From Candidatus Babeliales bacterium (GTDB taxonomy: Bacteria; Babelota; Babeliae; Babelales; RVW-14): a stretch of DNA of 57,198 nt. Shown here one piece after another: positions 6,713 to 15,032 of the stretch. The stretch lies in assembly GCA_019746485.1 (NCBI GenBank), contig JAIERW010000005.1, positions 79,078 through 136,275 on the forward strand, read 5' to 3'. Made by a program: the position numbers and the translations under genes. Below the pieces are notes generated by a model. The model was not told the origin of the DNA and did not search any database. It was given only the letters and a program-made list of their open reading frames with translations. Numbering within the stretch: position 1 is the stretch's first letter; the number at the start of each line of letters is the position of its first letter.

Positions 6713-8464
6713 CTATTCTTGGTCATACAACGGGCTTGGCAACACGCCGTTTTCTTTGAATCGCTGGTAAGAATCTAAAAACCGATGCGCAATTAAAATA
6801 GCAGGACGCGAACCCCCCGCATGCTCAAGCAAGACGATCAACACCAGCGGCTTTTCTTGTTTGTACTCAAAAAATCCGGTCAACCAGGCATGCTCAAAAT
6901 GCTCCCGCTGCGTCTTTTCTTTGTTCAAACTGCACGTTTGCGCCGTCCCCGTTTTTGCAAAAATTTTAAAATTTTTAAAATGCCGCAACCGCCACACGGT
7001 ACCTTTTTGTACCGCTGAATACATTGATTGGCGCAAAAAGTCTAAAACAGGCGCAGAAACAGCCAGCTCTTCACGCTGCACCTCTTCACTTTCCAAAATA
7101 CGCGGTTTAACTAAAGAACCCGTACAAACAGCCCCGTACATCCGCGCAATTTGCAGCGGTGTTACCAACAAATAACTTTGTCCAATTGAAACCGACAACG
7201 TATCACCAGGCCACCAAACCTCACCCTTCATAATCCGCTTCCACTGCGACGTTGGTACCAGGCCCGATTTTTCTGGCAGCAAAAAGTCTGTTTTGTAGCC
7301 AAGCCCAAATCGACAAGCATAATCAGCCACAGTATCAATAGACAAATGCTTGGCCGCCTCAAAACAAAGAATATTGCACGAATGAGCCAATGCGTCTTGC
7401 AAAACCATGGTTCCATGCCCCCAACGACGCTGGCACAAAAACTTACGCCCGCCAAAGCGCATAAATCCTTGGCAGTTAAACTCTGACTCAGTACTCAACA
7501 CACCCTCTTCCAACCCCGCCGTCACGGTAACCAATTTAAACGTAGAAGCTGGTGGGTATAAAGCGGCCGTGGCACGGTTTAATAATGGGCTGTTAATAGT
7601 AAATTTTTCTTTCCACATAGTTTCAGAAATGGGCTGCACAAAGTGATTTGGGTCAAAATTTGGGTACGAAACAAGTGCCCGAACCGCCCCATCTTCCGGA
7701 TCCATCACAATCAGAGCACCCGTCTGATCTGGCTCAAAAGCAGACTCTGCCAAACGCTGTATTGCATAGTCCAGCGTCAAGGTTAAATCATGCCCCGCCT
7801 GGGCATCGCGCCGTTCGCGCTGACGCAAAATGCGACCCGTCGAGTTGATAACCGACATTTCATAGCCCTGCTGCCCGCCCAAATCTTGATCAAAAAGTTT
7901 TTCAAGGCCATCACAGCCAACGTTTTCAGCCCGGCTAAGGTAACCAACAATGTGGCTTGCAAAGTTTTTGTGCGGGTAATACCGCTCAAAACGGCTCTTG
8001 ATAACCAAATTGGGCACCTGCGAACATTGCTCACTCACTTTGCACAGTTGACCAAAATTAACATTCTGTTTGAGCAAAAATGACCTGGCATAGCGCTCGG
8101 CTTTTTTTAGGCCTGCCAAGCTGCCCACGTTCAAAGCAGACTCTCCCAAAAGTTGCATAATTTGCTCAACTGCTTTTTCTTGGTGCTCAGGAAACAAACC
8201 GCCTTCGCCCTGCCAGTAAAGATCAAAAATGGGCTTATTTGCGGCCAAAAGCGTATGGTTACAATCGTACAAATTGCCGCGAATGGGCAAAATTGTCTCA
8301 GTCCGCAAAAAGTTACGTTCGCCCAAATTATTGAGCAAAAGCCACTGATTAACCTGCAAATAAAAAAGCCTGAGCAAAATTATGCCGCAAAACAACAAAA
8401 AACCGTAGACCAGCTGCCATAAGCGGGCTTTGCGCACCTGACTCATTTTAGCACGAATTGGCAT
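6713..8464 (-). CDS. mrdA: Penicillin-binding protein 2 (peptidoglycan transpeptidase)
   Basis: PBP2 cross-links peptidoglycan during cell elongation together with RodA and MreC. The 583-residue protein has one N-terminal membrane helix (about 16-37), the PBP dimerisation region with the RGNLYD motif (62-67), and a transpeptidase domain with the three active-site motifs STFK (307-310, nucleophile S307), SCN (362-364) and KTGTAQ (about 500). YPPASTFKLVT and GQSYLLVTPLQ are typical of PBP2. The ATG at 8464 is the first in frame; a second ATG lies six codons in. The length is slightly shorter than in enterics. Confidence 0.93.
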   Translation of the reverse strand: MPIRAKMSQVRKARLWQLVYGFLLFCGIILLRLFYLQVNQWLLLNNLGERNFLRTETILPIRGNLYDCNHTLLAANKPIFDLYWQGEGGLFPEHQEKAVEQIMQLLGESALNVGSLAGLKKAERYARSFLLKQNVNFGQLCKVSEQCSQVPNLVIKSRFERYYPHKNFASHIVGYLSRAENVGCDGLEKLFDQDLGGQQGYEMSVINSTGRILRQRERRDAQAGHDLTLTLDYAIQRLAESAFEPDQTGALIVMDPEDGAVRALVSYPNFDPNHFVQPISETMWKEKFTINSPLLNRATAALYPPASTFKLVTVTAGLEEGVLSTESEFNCQGFMRFGGRKFLCQRRWGHGTMVLQDALAHSCNILCFEAAKHLSIDTVADYACRFGLGYKTDFLLPEKSGLVPTSQWKRIMKGEVWWPGDTLSVSIGQSYLLVTPLQIARMYGAVCTGSLVKPRILESEEVQREELAVSAPVLDFLRQSMYSAVQKGTVWRLRHFKNFKIFAKTGTAQTCSLNKEKTQREHFEHAWLTGFFEYKQEKPLVLIVLLEHAGGSRPAILIAHRFLDSYQRFKENGVLPSPLYDQE

Positions 8465-8631
8465 GGCTTGATTATCCTATTTTGAAACAACAGAGGTCTT
8501 AAAACTTGGTATTTTTATAAAAAATGGCACTTTTTTACCAAGAATACACCACAATAGTGCCTGCAGCAATACACTTAAAAAAGAGCCAATCAAAACTATA
8601 AACTTTTAGAACACAGACCAGCTGGAAGCTT

Positions 8632-8660
8632 TTGACAAGCCAATTTATATAAAATATACT
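8632..8660 (+). promoter_or_regulatory. Strong sigma70-type promoter (family copy 1)
   Basis: ttgaca (8632-8637), a 17-nt spacer and tatact (8655-8660). The same -35, spacer length and -10, and the AT-rich sequence before the -10, recur at 9656 and 31776. The leader that follows contains nested inverted repeats. Confidence 0.8.
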
Positions 8661-8665
8661 AATAG

Positions 8666-8712
8666 TAAGTAAATATGAGCCTTTAGGCTGAATTTACTAA
8701 AATGAGGTTATA
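8666..8712 (+). promoter_or_regulatory. Structured 5' leader element (copy 1)
   Basis: Arms agtaaat and atttact enclose agcc-ttta-ggct, followed by aaaatgaggttata. Copy 2 (9689-9737) keeps the nested-hairpin layout and the aaaatgaggttata box with different stem bases. Confidence 0.5.
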
Positions 8713-8755
8713 TCTGAAGACTCGTCTGTGAGTCGATAAAATGGAAGGTTATTAT

Positions 8756-9598
8756 ATGAACAAGTTATCTAAAATCACACTCATGGCATTAGTCATGGGA
8801 ACGTTTTCAGGCGCTGCCTACAGTGCTGCTGACAATTCAAGAAAACGCGGCGACAGGCCCGAAGAACAGGAAATTATAGAAACTGAAACAGGAACCAAAA
8901 AGCAGCGAGTGGTCGTACGCAGAGTTGCGGTACCAGCAGGTATCGTTGAAGAACTTTTGGCAACAGCAAGAAGCGGCCTAACCAATGTTGATTACTCAGC
9001 AGTAAATCAGGAACCTGCAGCATTGCCAGAGAGCAGTTCAAGCTCAAGCACCCAAACAATCGATCTTGGGCATTATATGAGACTAACGTACCCAACCCAA
9101 TCTGACATAGAATTTATATGCAATGAATTTGTTGCTCGTGCCAGCTTAACTGAGACATTAGAGCAATGTCGACAAGAATTTCAAGCTTTAAAAGAACGCA
9201 CAACCGACCGAGCACTGGCAGCTGCGCATCAGGAAGGTACATTAGAAAAGACTGTTTCAGAACTTCAAAGTGAGTATGAAGTCTTCTCTCGTGAGATAGA
9301 AAATTACCGAAGAAGTCTGGTAATCGTTATACGACAAGCACTTTGTACGTACCTAGGCTACTACCCAGCAACGCAGGACCCAGACAACAAATTTACCCCA
9401 ACCAACCCACCTACCCAACCGTGGTTAAATGTACGCGTCCTACTTGAAACAAAGCTTTGTTTAGTTGATCATACCGACCCCGCAAACCCTAAAAACCCCT
9501 TAGCCATTAAAAACAGGCTCAACAACTGGCAAGACCCACATAAGCTTCAAGATAATTTAAGACGTGCTTACCCCAAACCAGACTGCATAATTCAGTAA
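8756..9598 (+). CDS. Secreted protein with C-terminal CaaX box (CIIQ)
   Basis: No family is recognised. The ATG at 8756 is chosen over that at 8741 because it is followed by a clean signal peptide (MNKLSKITLMALVMG..., about 24 residues) and is preceded by ggaagg at the right distance. The mature protein (280 residues in total) is charged, has a short Ser linker (about 92-97), a predicted helical/coiled-coil region (about 125-195) and a proline-rich stretch. Its last four residues are C-I-I-Q, a textbook CaaX prenylation box, with Q favouring farnesyl transfer in eukaryotes. The next gene ends in CAIQ and shares the promoter type. A host-prenylated effector is inferred. Confidence 0.7.
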   Translation: MNKLSKITLMALVMGTFSGAAYSAADNSRKRGDRPEEQEIIETETGTKKQRVVVRRVAVPAGIVEELLATARSGLTNVDYSAVNQEPAALPESSSSSSTQTIDLGHYMRLTYPTQSDIEFICNEFVARASLTETLEQCRQEFQALKERTTDRALAAAHQEGTLEKTVSELQSEYEVFSREIENYRRSLVIVIRQALCTYLGYYPATQDPDNKFTPTNPPTQPWLNVRVLLETKLCLVDHTDPANPKNPLAIKNRLNNWQDPHKLQDNLRRAYPKPDCIIQ

Positions 9599-9655
9599 AA
9601 AAACGTAAAAAACAAGCTTTTATTGTATTTTTAGCCAAGTAGCCGAATAGGGCGT

Positions 9656-9684
9656 TTGACAAGCAAAACGGTATAAAATATACT
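9656..9684 (+). promoter_or_regulatory. Strong sigma70-type promoter (family copy 2)
   Basis: ttgaca (9656-9661), a 17-nt spacer and tatact (9679-9684), followed by aatagtaag as in copy 1. It drives the ankyrin/CaaX gene at 9776. Confidence 0.8.
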
Positions 9685-9688
9685 AATA

Positions 9689-9737
9689 GTAAGGTAAATT
9701 GGCTTTTTGAATGAAAGCCTTACCAAAATGAGGTTAT
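9689..9737 (+). promoter_or_regulatory. Structured 5' leader element (copy 2)
   Basis: Arms ggtaa and ttacc enclose ggcttt and aaagcc, followed by aaaatgaggttata. The base pairs differ from copy 1 but the nested-hairpin layout is the same, which suggests compensatory change. Confidence 0.5.
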
Positions 9738-9775
9738 AATCTATTAATTTTATCAAAACCTAATGGAGGTTTCAG

Positions 9776-10870
9776 ATGAAGAATTTTCATAAAGTCCTTT
9801 TAGGCACAGCCCTTGCGGCAAGTATGGTTAGTTTTGATGTGAATGCAGCTGCAACGCCAACAACGGCAAAAAGAACTGAAAGACCATTAAGTACTGAACA
9901 ACCACTTACACAAAGTGATCTTGATTTTCTAACCCCGGATGAGCGTCGTGAATTATTGCCTGAGATAGAGAAGCGTGAACAGAAGCGTGAGGCGCATAAA
10001 GCACAAAGAACCAATACTACCCCTGCAGCGAGCACAAGAACCGCGGCTCAACAAGCTACAGAACTAGATCCATTTGATAGCAACATATTCGGTCCCGATT
10101 TGACACCAACACCAAGCATATCAACCACCCCGCCAATTTTAGCAACAAGATTACACGAGCTTGCACAAATAGGAAACGTTGCGGCACTCCAGCAAGCTGT
10201 TGTTACTCCTGAAATATTGAATACCCCTAATGCAACAGGCAAAACAGCCTTGCATTTGGCCGTTGCACATAACCACGAAACGTGTGTTTTTGTACTTATG
10301 CAAAAAGATGCAAATCCTAACACTCGTGATGCTGATGGCAACACACCACTTCATACCGCTATTGCTAACGGTTCTATAAGCTGTGTAAACATACTTCTTA
10401 GAACAGCGTTACTTGATTTGGTAAACAACGATGGCAACACACCACTTCATGCAGCAGTTATTGCCAACAACTCACATATCGTAGCTTTAATGGCAAAACA
10501 AGCTCAACCAGCAATATTTACCACAAGAAACTATCTCTTTGAAACACCACTACACGTAGCAGCTCAACGTGGCCACACTAACTGCCTTATAGAACTGGTA
10601 GAATCAGGCAATACTGCGCTTAATACTGCTAATCTTGCAGGCAACACTGCGCTTCATTTGGCTGCCATAAACGGTCATGGCGATTGTGTTCAAATACTAT
10701 TGGCAAGTGGCGCTAATCCCACAATTCAAAACTTAGAAAGAAATACCTTTCGTGATGAGGCTCATAAGGCAGGAACATTCCGCCACATCATTCCATTCAT
10801 CGAAGTTTTAGAACAGCCTGAACCAACAGTTACAGCGCGATCAGGAAGATTTTCCTGCGCAATTCAGTAA
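9776..10870 (+). CDS. Secreted ankyrin-repeat protein with C-terminal CaaX box (CAIQ)
   Basis: The 364-residue protein has a ggagg Shine-Dalgarno sequence and a signal peptide (about 1-24, ending VNAAA). After a charged Thr/Glu-rich segment it carries about six ankyrin repeats (about 120-330), recognisable by GKTALHLAVAHNHE, GNTPLHTAIANGS, GNTPLHAAVIANN, FETPLHVAAQRGH and GNTALHLAAINGH. It ends in S-C-A-I-Q, a CaaX box. The layout of ankyrin repeats plus C-terminal prenylation box recalls Legionella AnkB, which is farnesylated by its host. The targeted host partner is unknown. It has its own copy of the ttgaca/17/tatact promoter and structured leader. Confidence 0.82.
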   Translation: MKNFHKVLLGTALAASMVSFDVNAAATPTTAKRTERPLSTEQPLTQSDLDFLTPDERRELLPEIEKREQKREAHKAQRTNTTPAASTRTAAQQATELDPFDSNIFGPDLTPTPSISTTPPILATRLHELAQIGNVAALQQAVVTPEILNTPNATGKTALHLAVAHNHETCVFVLMQKDANPNTRDADGNTPLHTAIANGSISCVNILLRTALLDLVNNDGNTPLHAAVIANNSHIVALMAKQAQPAIFTTRNYLFETPLHVAAQRGHTNCLIELVESGNTALNTANLAGNTALHLAAINGHGDCVQILLASGANPTIQNLERNTFRDEAHKAGTFRHIIPFIEVLEQPEPTVTARSGRFSCAIQ

Positions 10871-10897
10871 AAAAAATAGTAAATAGAGGTTATTATT

Positions 10898-12046
10898 ATG
10901 AAACTTACTATCAAGCTTTTAGCTCTTACAGGTTTATTATTAAACCTTGCTACATCGTCAGCTTTTGGCGCAGCTCAACGAGTTATTCAAGTTACCGACT
11001 TGAGACAAGACGGCGACATGACAACTTTTATAGAAACAAATCCAGGCGACGCAACTCATGGTCGCGCTGTTGGCACAGTATTGACTGCTACGCCCATTTA
11101 TGTACGACTTGACGGCTCTCGCATAGTAACATTAACGCCAACTCAAGCAGCCGATTTGGTTGCTTACTTCCAAAACAATCCGACTCAAGTTAGAAGCAGA
11201 CTCGCTGAAGATGGACAACGCGTCATTGACCAACTCGACAATCCAGACCACGCTGATCAAGCAGCCCAAACCATCGGAATGTTTGAACCTGTACTAGAAA
11301 AATCATGGGAACAAGCACATCCAAAAAAAGCAAAACTCAAGTCAGCGCGTAACGTATTATTTTGGACAGGAATGGTGGTTATAGGTGCTGTCATGTTTAT
11401 TATTCCAGTAATTGTGCTTACACAAGCTTCATCAAGAACTGAAGAAGATTTCACAGGGCGCGTGTGGGGCCAATTGAACGAATATTTCGCTATGGTACTC
11501 ACGTACATTTTTAATGAATTTTACGAACGCGTTATTGCTTATGGCAAGTTCAGCGCTGATGTAACAACAGCATTCATAGAAAACAATACTACTTTTGCAA
11601 CAGAACAATTAACACGTATTCTCCCAACCATCCAAGACACGAGCAGAGCGTTTAACACAACAACTACCGCACTTTATCAAGAAATAACGCCACGCGTATT
11701 TGAAATTGGCAAAGTAAGCAATGAAACAATAACATCAATTGCAAACTACCTTCTTGAAACTGGTAGAATAGGCAGTGAGACATTACTCAGTTTTATTAAT
11801 CACAATCTCACGCTTACTTTTGATCGAGCAGCTCAAATTATTAACGTTACCGGCGACTACAACACAACAAGCACCTGCCCTGCGTTGCAGATATTGCCAA
11901 ATGTAACATGCCCACCATGCTCAACCGTAACGGGTACAATAATTGATCTTGCTTCAGGCGCAGGCTCAATGCTCTCAACAGCATGGGATGCTCTACCAAA
12001 CTTTTCATCATCAAGCATGCCAAACATAACAGACATTTTAGACTAA
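10898..12046 (+). CDS. Exported membrane protein of unknown function
   Basis: The 382-residue protein starts 27 nt after the preceding stop behind gagg and is probably co-transcribed with the ankyrin/CaaX gene. It has a signal peptide (about 1-25) and one strong membrane segment (about 152-175, VLFWTGMVVIGAVMFIIP). The part after it is a long amphipathic helical region with many Thr and Asn (about 185-320) and ends in a small Cys-containing segment (CPALQ, CPPC). Helical repeats of this type on both sides of one membrane segment occur in bacterial inclusion or membrane-remodelling proteins, but there is no specific family match. It lacks a CaaX box (end ITDILD). Confidence 0.65.
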   Translation: MKLTIKLLALTGLLLNLATSSAFGAAQRVIQVTDLRQDGDMTTFIETNPGDATHGRAVGTVLTATPIYVRLDGSRIVTLTPTQAADLVAYFQNNPTQVRSRLAEDGQRVIDQLDNPDHADQAAQTIGMFEPVLEKSWEQAHPKKAKLKSARNVLFWTGMVVIGAVMFIIPVIVLTQASSRTEEDFTGRVWGQLNEYFAMVLTYIFNEFYERVIAYGKFSADVTTAFIENNTTFATEQLTRILPTIQDTSRAFNTTTTALYQEITPRVFEIGKVSNETITSIANYLLETGRIGSETLLSFINHNLTLTFDRAAQIINVTGDYNTTSTCPALQILPNVTCPPCSTVTGTIIDLASGAGSMLSTAWDALPNFSSSSMPNITDILD

Positions 12047-12065
12047 GTTTATATACTCAGTATAT

Positions 12066-12098
12066 AAAAAAAGCCCCTGAAATTCAGGGGCTTTTTTT
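12066..12098. terminator. Bidirectional rho-independent terminator
   Basis: Stem aaaaaaagcccctgaa with ttcaggggcttttttt serves the convergent genes on both sides. The stop codon of rdgB lies inside the stem. Confidence 0.9.
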
Positions 12099-12659
12099 AT
12101 GCAACCATTGCACAAATTTTTTAACCGCATGCAACCGATAGGCAAAAAGATCAAAGTTATCATCGTGCCTCATTTCCACATACGTTTTGTCAGAACCGTC
12201 CGGTAAAAAGATATCGTCAAACGGCAAGCGCGGATGCGCATTAAACACTGCTGGCTTTACCACCTGCCCCAAGCACTCACCTTCAAAAGTATGAAACGAC
12301 GTTGGTCCGTCAACATAAATTAAGTACAAAAAAAAGCGTGCGCGATCGCCGTGTTCTACCAATTTAAAAATGCCATCAAAGCCAATGCCTTGATACAAAA
12401 ACTTAGTCATGGTGCCAGGGAATTTATGGTACTTGTCAAAGTAAACACCCGCATCATCAACTAACAACGGCTTACCAAGCAAATCCCATGCCTGCTGCGC
12501 TTTGTGCAGCGCAATTGCCAACTGATCGTCTGTCTGCTGCTCTTGCAAATCAACATCGGCCTGCAACAGTTTAATTTCAGGCGCATACGTGCTCAAGAAT
12601 CGTTCTACTTCTTCAAACTTACCAGCATTGCCGGTAACATAATATAATTCAAAACTCAT
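12084..12659 (-). CDS. rdgB: RdgB/HAM1-family XTP/dITP diphosphatase
   Basis: This family hydrolyses non-canonical purine nucleoside triphosphates to monophosphates and so keeps them out of DNA. The N terminus reads YYVTGNAGKFEEV (the TGNxxK substrate motif). LLVDDAGVYFD matches the LxxDDSG active-site motif, with DAG instead of DSG. FPGTMTKFL, FEGECLG, PFDDIFLPDG and the C-terminal HR-like segment (AYRLHAVKKF) complete the family pattern. The ATG at 12659 is preferred: the longer frame to 12689 would need a TTG start and adds ten residues before the first beta strand. The stop lies inside the terminator stem shared with the convergent gene. Confidence 0.85.
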   Translation of the reverse strand: MSFELYYVTGNAGKFEEVERFLSTYAPEIKLLQADVDLQEQQTDDQLAIALHKAQQAWDLLGKPLLVDDAGVYFDKYHKFPGTMTKFLYQGIGFDGIFKLVEHGDRARFFLYLIYVDGPTSFHTFEGECLGQVVKPAVFNAHPRLPFDDIFLPDGSDKTYVEMRHDDNFDLFAYRLHAVKKFVQWLHKKSP

Positions 12660-12753
12660 AACTAATTCTTTTCGTATAACTTTTAACAAAAATTAAGTAT
12701 CTTTTTTGCAGTGTATCTTTTTTGAAAAAAAGCACAAAGAAAGCGTCTGACTT

Positions 12754-13275
12754 ATGTCACAAAAAAATTTACCCATCGATCTTATTACCACTCAAGAGTT
12801 TGCTTATAAACCATGCAATTTAAGCATTAAAAACGCAGAGCTAGAAGCTGAGAGCCAAGAGTACGGCGCATGCACGTTTGAAATGAATGGTCTACGCATC
12901 AAATTTCGCGTTGCCAAAATTACTCCGACCAAAATTGGCCAGTTTGTAACATTATGGAAGCGCAGCCAGGCTGGCATTACCGAGCCATACGACATGGCAG
13001 ACAACATCGACTTTTTTGTTATCAGCGTCCGCAACAAAGAGCACTTTGGTCAATTTGTATTTCCAAAAGCAGTGCTATGTGAAAAGGGTTTTGTTTCGCA
13101 AAATGGGAAAGGCGGTAAGCGCGCCATGCGCGTGTACCCAGCGTGGGATGTTGCTGAAAACCAGCAAGCAAAGAAGACACAAGCGTGGCAACTGGCCTAT
13201 TTTTTTGAAATCAAACAAGATAAACCAATTGACACTGCTCGTGTCAAAAAACTATTTTCCAGATCGACGCATTGA
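12754..13275 (+). CDS. MepB-family protein
   Basis: The 173-residue protein matches the MepB family, named after a gene in the Staphylococcus mepRAB locus and of unknown biochemical function. Family hallmarks are F-x-MNGLRIKFRVAKITPTK, GQFVTLWKRS, FFVISV, GQFVFPKAVL, GKRAMRVYPAWD and a final KTQAWQLAYFFEI. The whole family length is present. It is divergent from rdgB and convergent with the helicase gene, whose 3' end it overlaps by 24 nt (13252-13275). No drug-efflux neighbours are present, so the name says little about its role here. Confidence 0.85.
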   Translation: MSQKNLPIDLITTQEFAYKPCNLSIKNAELEAESQEYGACTFEMNGLRIKFRVAKITPTKIGQFVTLWKRSQAGITEPYDMADNIDFFVISVRNKEHFGQFVFPKAVLCEKGFVSQNGKGGKRAMRVYPAWDVAENQQAKKTQAWQLAYFFEIKQDKPIDTARVKKLFSRSTH

Positions 13276-14562
13276 ATCGTCTTCTTTTTCAATAAACGTA
13301 ATCGCCTGACCAATCTTGTTGGCGCGGCCAGTACGTCCAATGCGGTGTATATAATCTTCGTGTGTTTGTGGCAAGTCGAAGTTGATAACGTGCGAAACGT
13401 CGTCAATATCAATACCGCGCGCTACCACGTCGGTTGCCAAAAGAATTTTGACCACACCATCTTTAAAGTCTGACAATGCTTTTTTACGCTGTGCTTGAGT
13501 CTTGTTGCCATGAATCGTCGCAATTTTAAAACCACGATCCCTTAAGCTCTTTGCCAACTTGTCGGTTGAACGCTTGGTTCTAACAAAGATAATAACTCTG
13601 GTAAAATCAGGCTTAATCAACAAATCGTGCAATACTTCAATCTTGTTTCTTGGATCAACCGTAATCACTTCTTGGTTTACGTTTTCGGCAGACTGACGTG
13701 TCTTAACACTGATAGAAACGGGATTGTGCAAGAATTTGTCGATAACGTCTTTGATCTCTTTAGAAATGGTTGCTGAAAAGAACACGGAATGACGGTCTTT
13801 GGGCAATTTATTAATGATATACTTCATATCATTGATAAAGCCCATGTCCAGCATGGTATCAACTTCGTCCAACACAATAGAATTGTATCGGTTGAGTCTC
13901 AAGTGACCATTTTGTTCAAGATCTTTTAATCTGCCTGGCGTGCCAATAACAAACTCAGGATCTTGTTGCAACGTGCTCATTTGCTGTCTGATATTCAAAC
14001 CGCCAATACACAACACCGAAAAGAAACCAGTATGCTTAGCAAAATATGCAAGCTCATCTTGAATTTGAGCAGCTAATTCTCTGGTTGGCGTAATAACCAA
14101 AACTCTGTTGGTTTTGCCCGTCAATAAACGGTTAACCAATGGAATTAAGAAAGCCGCTGTTTTACCAGTACCGGTATTAGCAGTACCAACAACGTCTTTA
14201 CCTTCAAGAATGAGCGGGATTGCTTGGTCTTGAATTGGGGTTGGGGTAACATAACCACGCACCTTAATATTTTTCTTAAGTTGCTCTTCAATTAAAAAGT
14301 CTGAAAATTGATGCTTTGAGTCATACATTGGTGCAGCAACCTGCTCTTCAACTTTGCGCATAAAATCTGAAGGATTAAACTTCTTGATCACGCGACGTGA
14401 TGATGAACCGCCTTGTTGCGAGCTACCACGACGTGGCGCTGATGACGATGACGGACGAGAACCTGGTTTGCTTGTTGTTGTGCGTGATGCCGGGGATTTG
14501 AAGAACTTCTTTTTGCCGACTGGCTTTTTGCCTGAATTGTCGGGCTTATCGTAATGTGACAT
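13252..14562 (-). CDS. DEAD-box family ATP-dependent RNA helicase (DEVD variant)
   Basis: The protein carries the full set of superfamily-2 motifs: Q motif region (TPIQDQAIP), Walker A TGTGKT, PTRELAAQ, GTPGRL, DEVD in place of DEAD, SAT, and HRIGRTGR. An N-terminal basic, Ser/Arg-rich low-complexity region (about residues 1-60) probably binds RNA. There is no C-terminal extension after the helicase core. The start MSHYDKPDN at 14562 is chosen because agga lies five bases upstream; the frame continues to 14619 without a better start. Likely roles are ribosome assembly or mRNA turnover. It is transcribed away from the tRNA cluster and overlaps the MepB gene tail to tail. Confidence 0.9.
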   Translation of the reverse strand: MSHYDKPDNSGKKPVGKKKFFKSPASRTTTSKPGSRPSSSSAPRRGSSQQGGSSSRRVIKKFNPSDFMRKVEEQVAAPMYDSKHQFSDFLIEEQLKKNIKVRGYVTPTPIQDQAIPLILEGKDVVGTANTGTGKTAAFLIPLVNRLLTGKTNRVLVITPTRELAAQIQDELAYFAKHTGFFSVLCIGGLNIRQQMSTLQQDPEFVIGTPGRLKDLEQNGHLRLNRYNSIVLDEVDTMLDMGFINDMKYIINKLPKDRHSVFFSATISKEIKDVIDKFLHNPVSISVKTRQSAENVNQEVITVDPRNKIEVLHDLLIKPDFTRVIIFVRTKRSTDKLAKSLRDRGFKIATIHGNKTQAQRKKALSDFKDGVVKILLATDVVARGIDIDDVSHVINFDLPQTHEDYIHRIGRTGRANKIGQAITFIEKEDDSMRRSGK

Positions 14563-14620
14563 AAATTCCTGAAAGTAATGAAAAAAAGAACATGGGCCTG
14601 GCCTCACAAAAAAAATCAAG

Positions 14621-14694
14621 TGTGCCCGACAGGACTCGAACCTGTGGCCTACGGATTAGAAATCCGTTGCTCTATCCAGCTGAGCTACGGGCAC
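14621..14694 (-). tRNA. tRNA-Arg (anticodon TCT)
   Basis: On the minus strand acceptor gtgcccg pairs with cgggcac, and the anticodon loop tttctaa gives TCT. D and T arms are canonical and the gene is 74 nt long. Open frames across this cluster are not genes. Confidence 0.95.
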
Positions 14695-14702
14695 ATAAAT
14701 GG

Positions 14703-14775
14703 TCGGGGCGGCCAGACTCGAACTGGCGACCCCTCGCTCCCAAAGCGAGTGCGCTACCAACTGCGCTACGCCCCG
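14703..14775 (-). tRNA. tRNA-Pro (anticodon TGG)
   Basis: Acceptor cggggcg pairs with cgccccg, and the anticodon loop tttggga gives TGG. The bases after discriminator A read CCA on the minus strand, so CCA appears to be encoded. Confidence 0.95.
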
Positions 14776-14844
14776 ACAAATTGCACGTATTTCTTTTGCG
14801 TGTAATAACAAAGATCTAAAGCTAACTGGTTACAAGCTAGCTGG

Positions 14845-14918
14845 GGTGAGCGACGGGGCTCGAACCCGCGACGTCCAGAACCACAATCTGGTGCTCTACC
14901 AACTGAGCTACGCCCACC
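14845..14918 (-). tRNA. tRNA-His (anticodon GTG)
   Basis: Anticodon loop ttgtggt gives GTG. An extra 5' G (position -1) faces discriminator C, the identity element of tRNA-His. CCA is encoded at 14842-14844. It is the first of the His-Pro-Arg cluster in transcription order. Confidence 0.95.
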
Positions 14919-15032
14919 GTGTTTAGCCACAAGGCATATTCAAACGAATACGACCCCATTATATTTTGTTTCACGACAAAAATCAAAAAAACTTTACTCT
15001 TTTTTCAAATTTCTTCATTTTTGCCACAATAA

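Noticed and set aside
14578..14926. Three overlapping plus-strand frames at the tRNA cluster
   Set aside because: They run through three convincing minus-strand tRNA genes and have no independent support.
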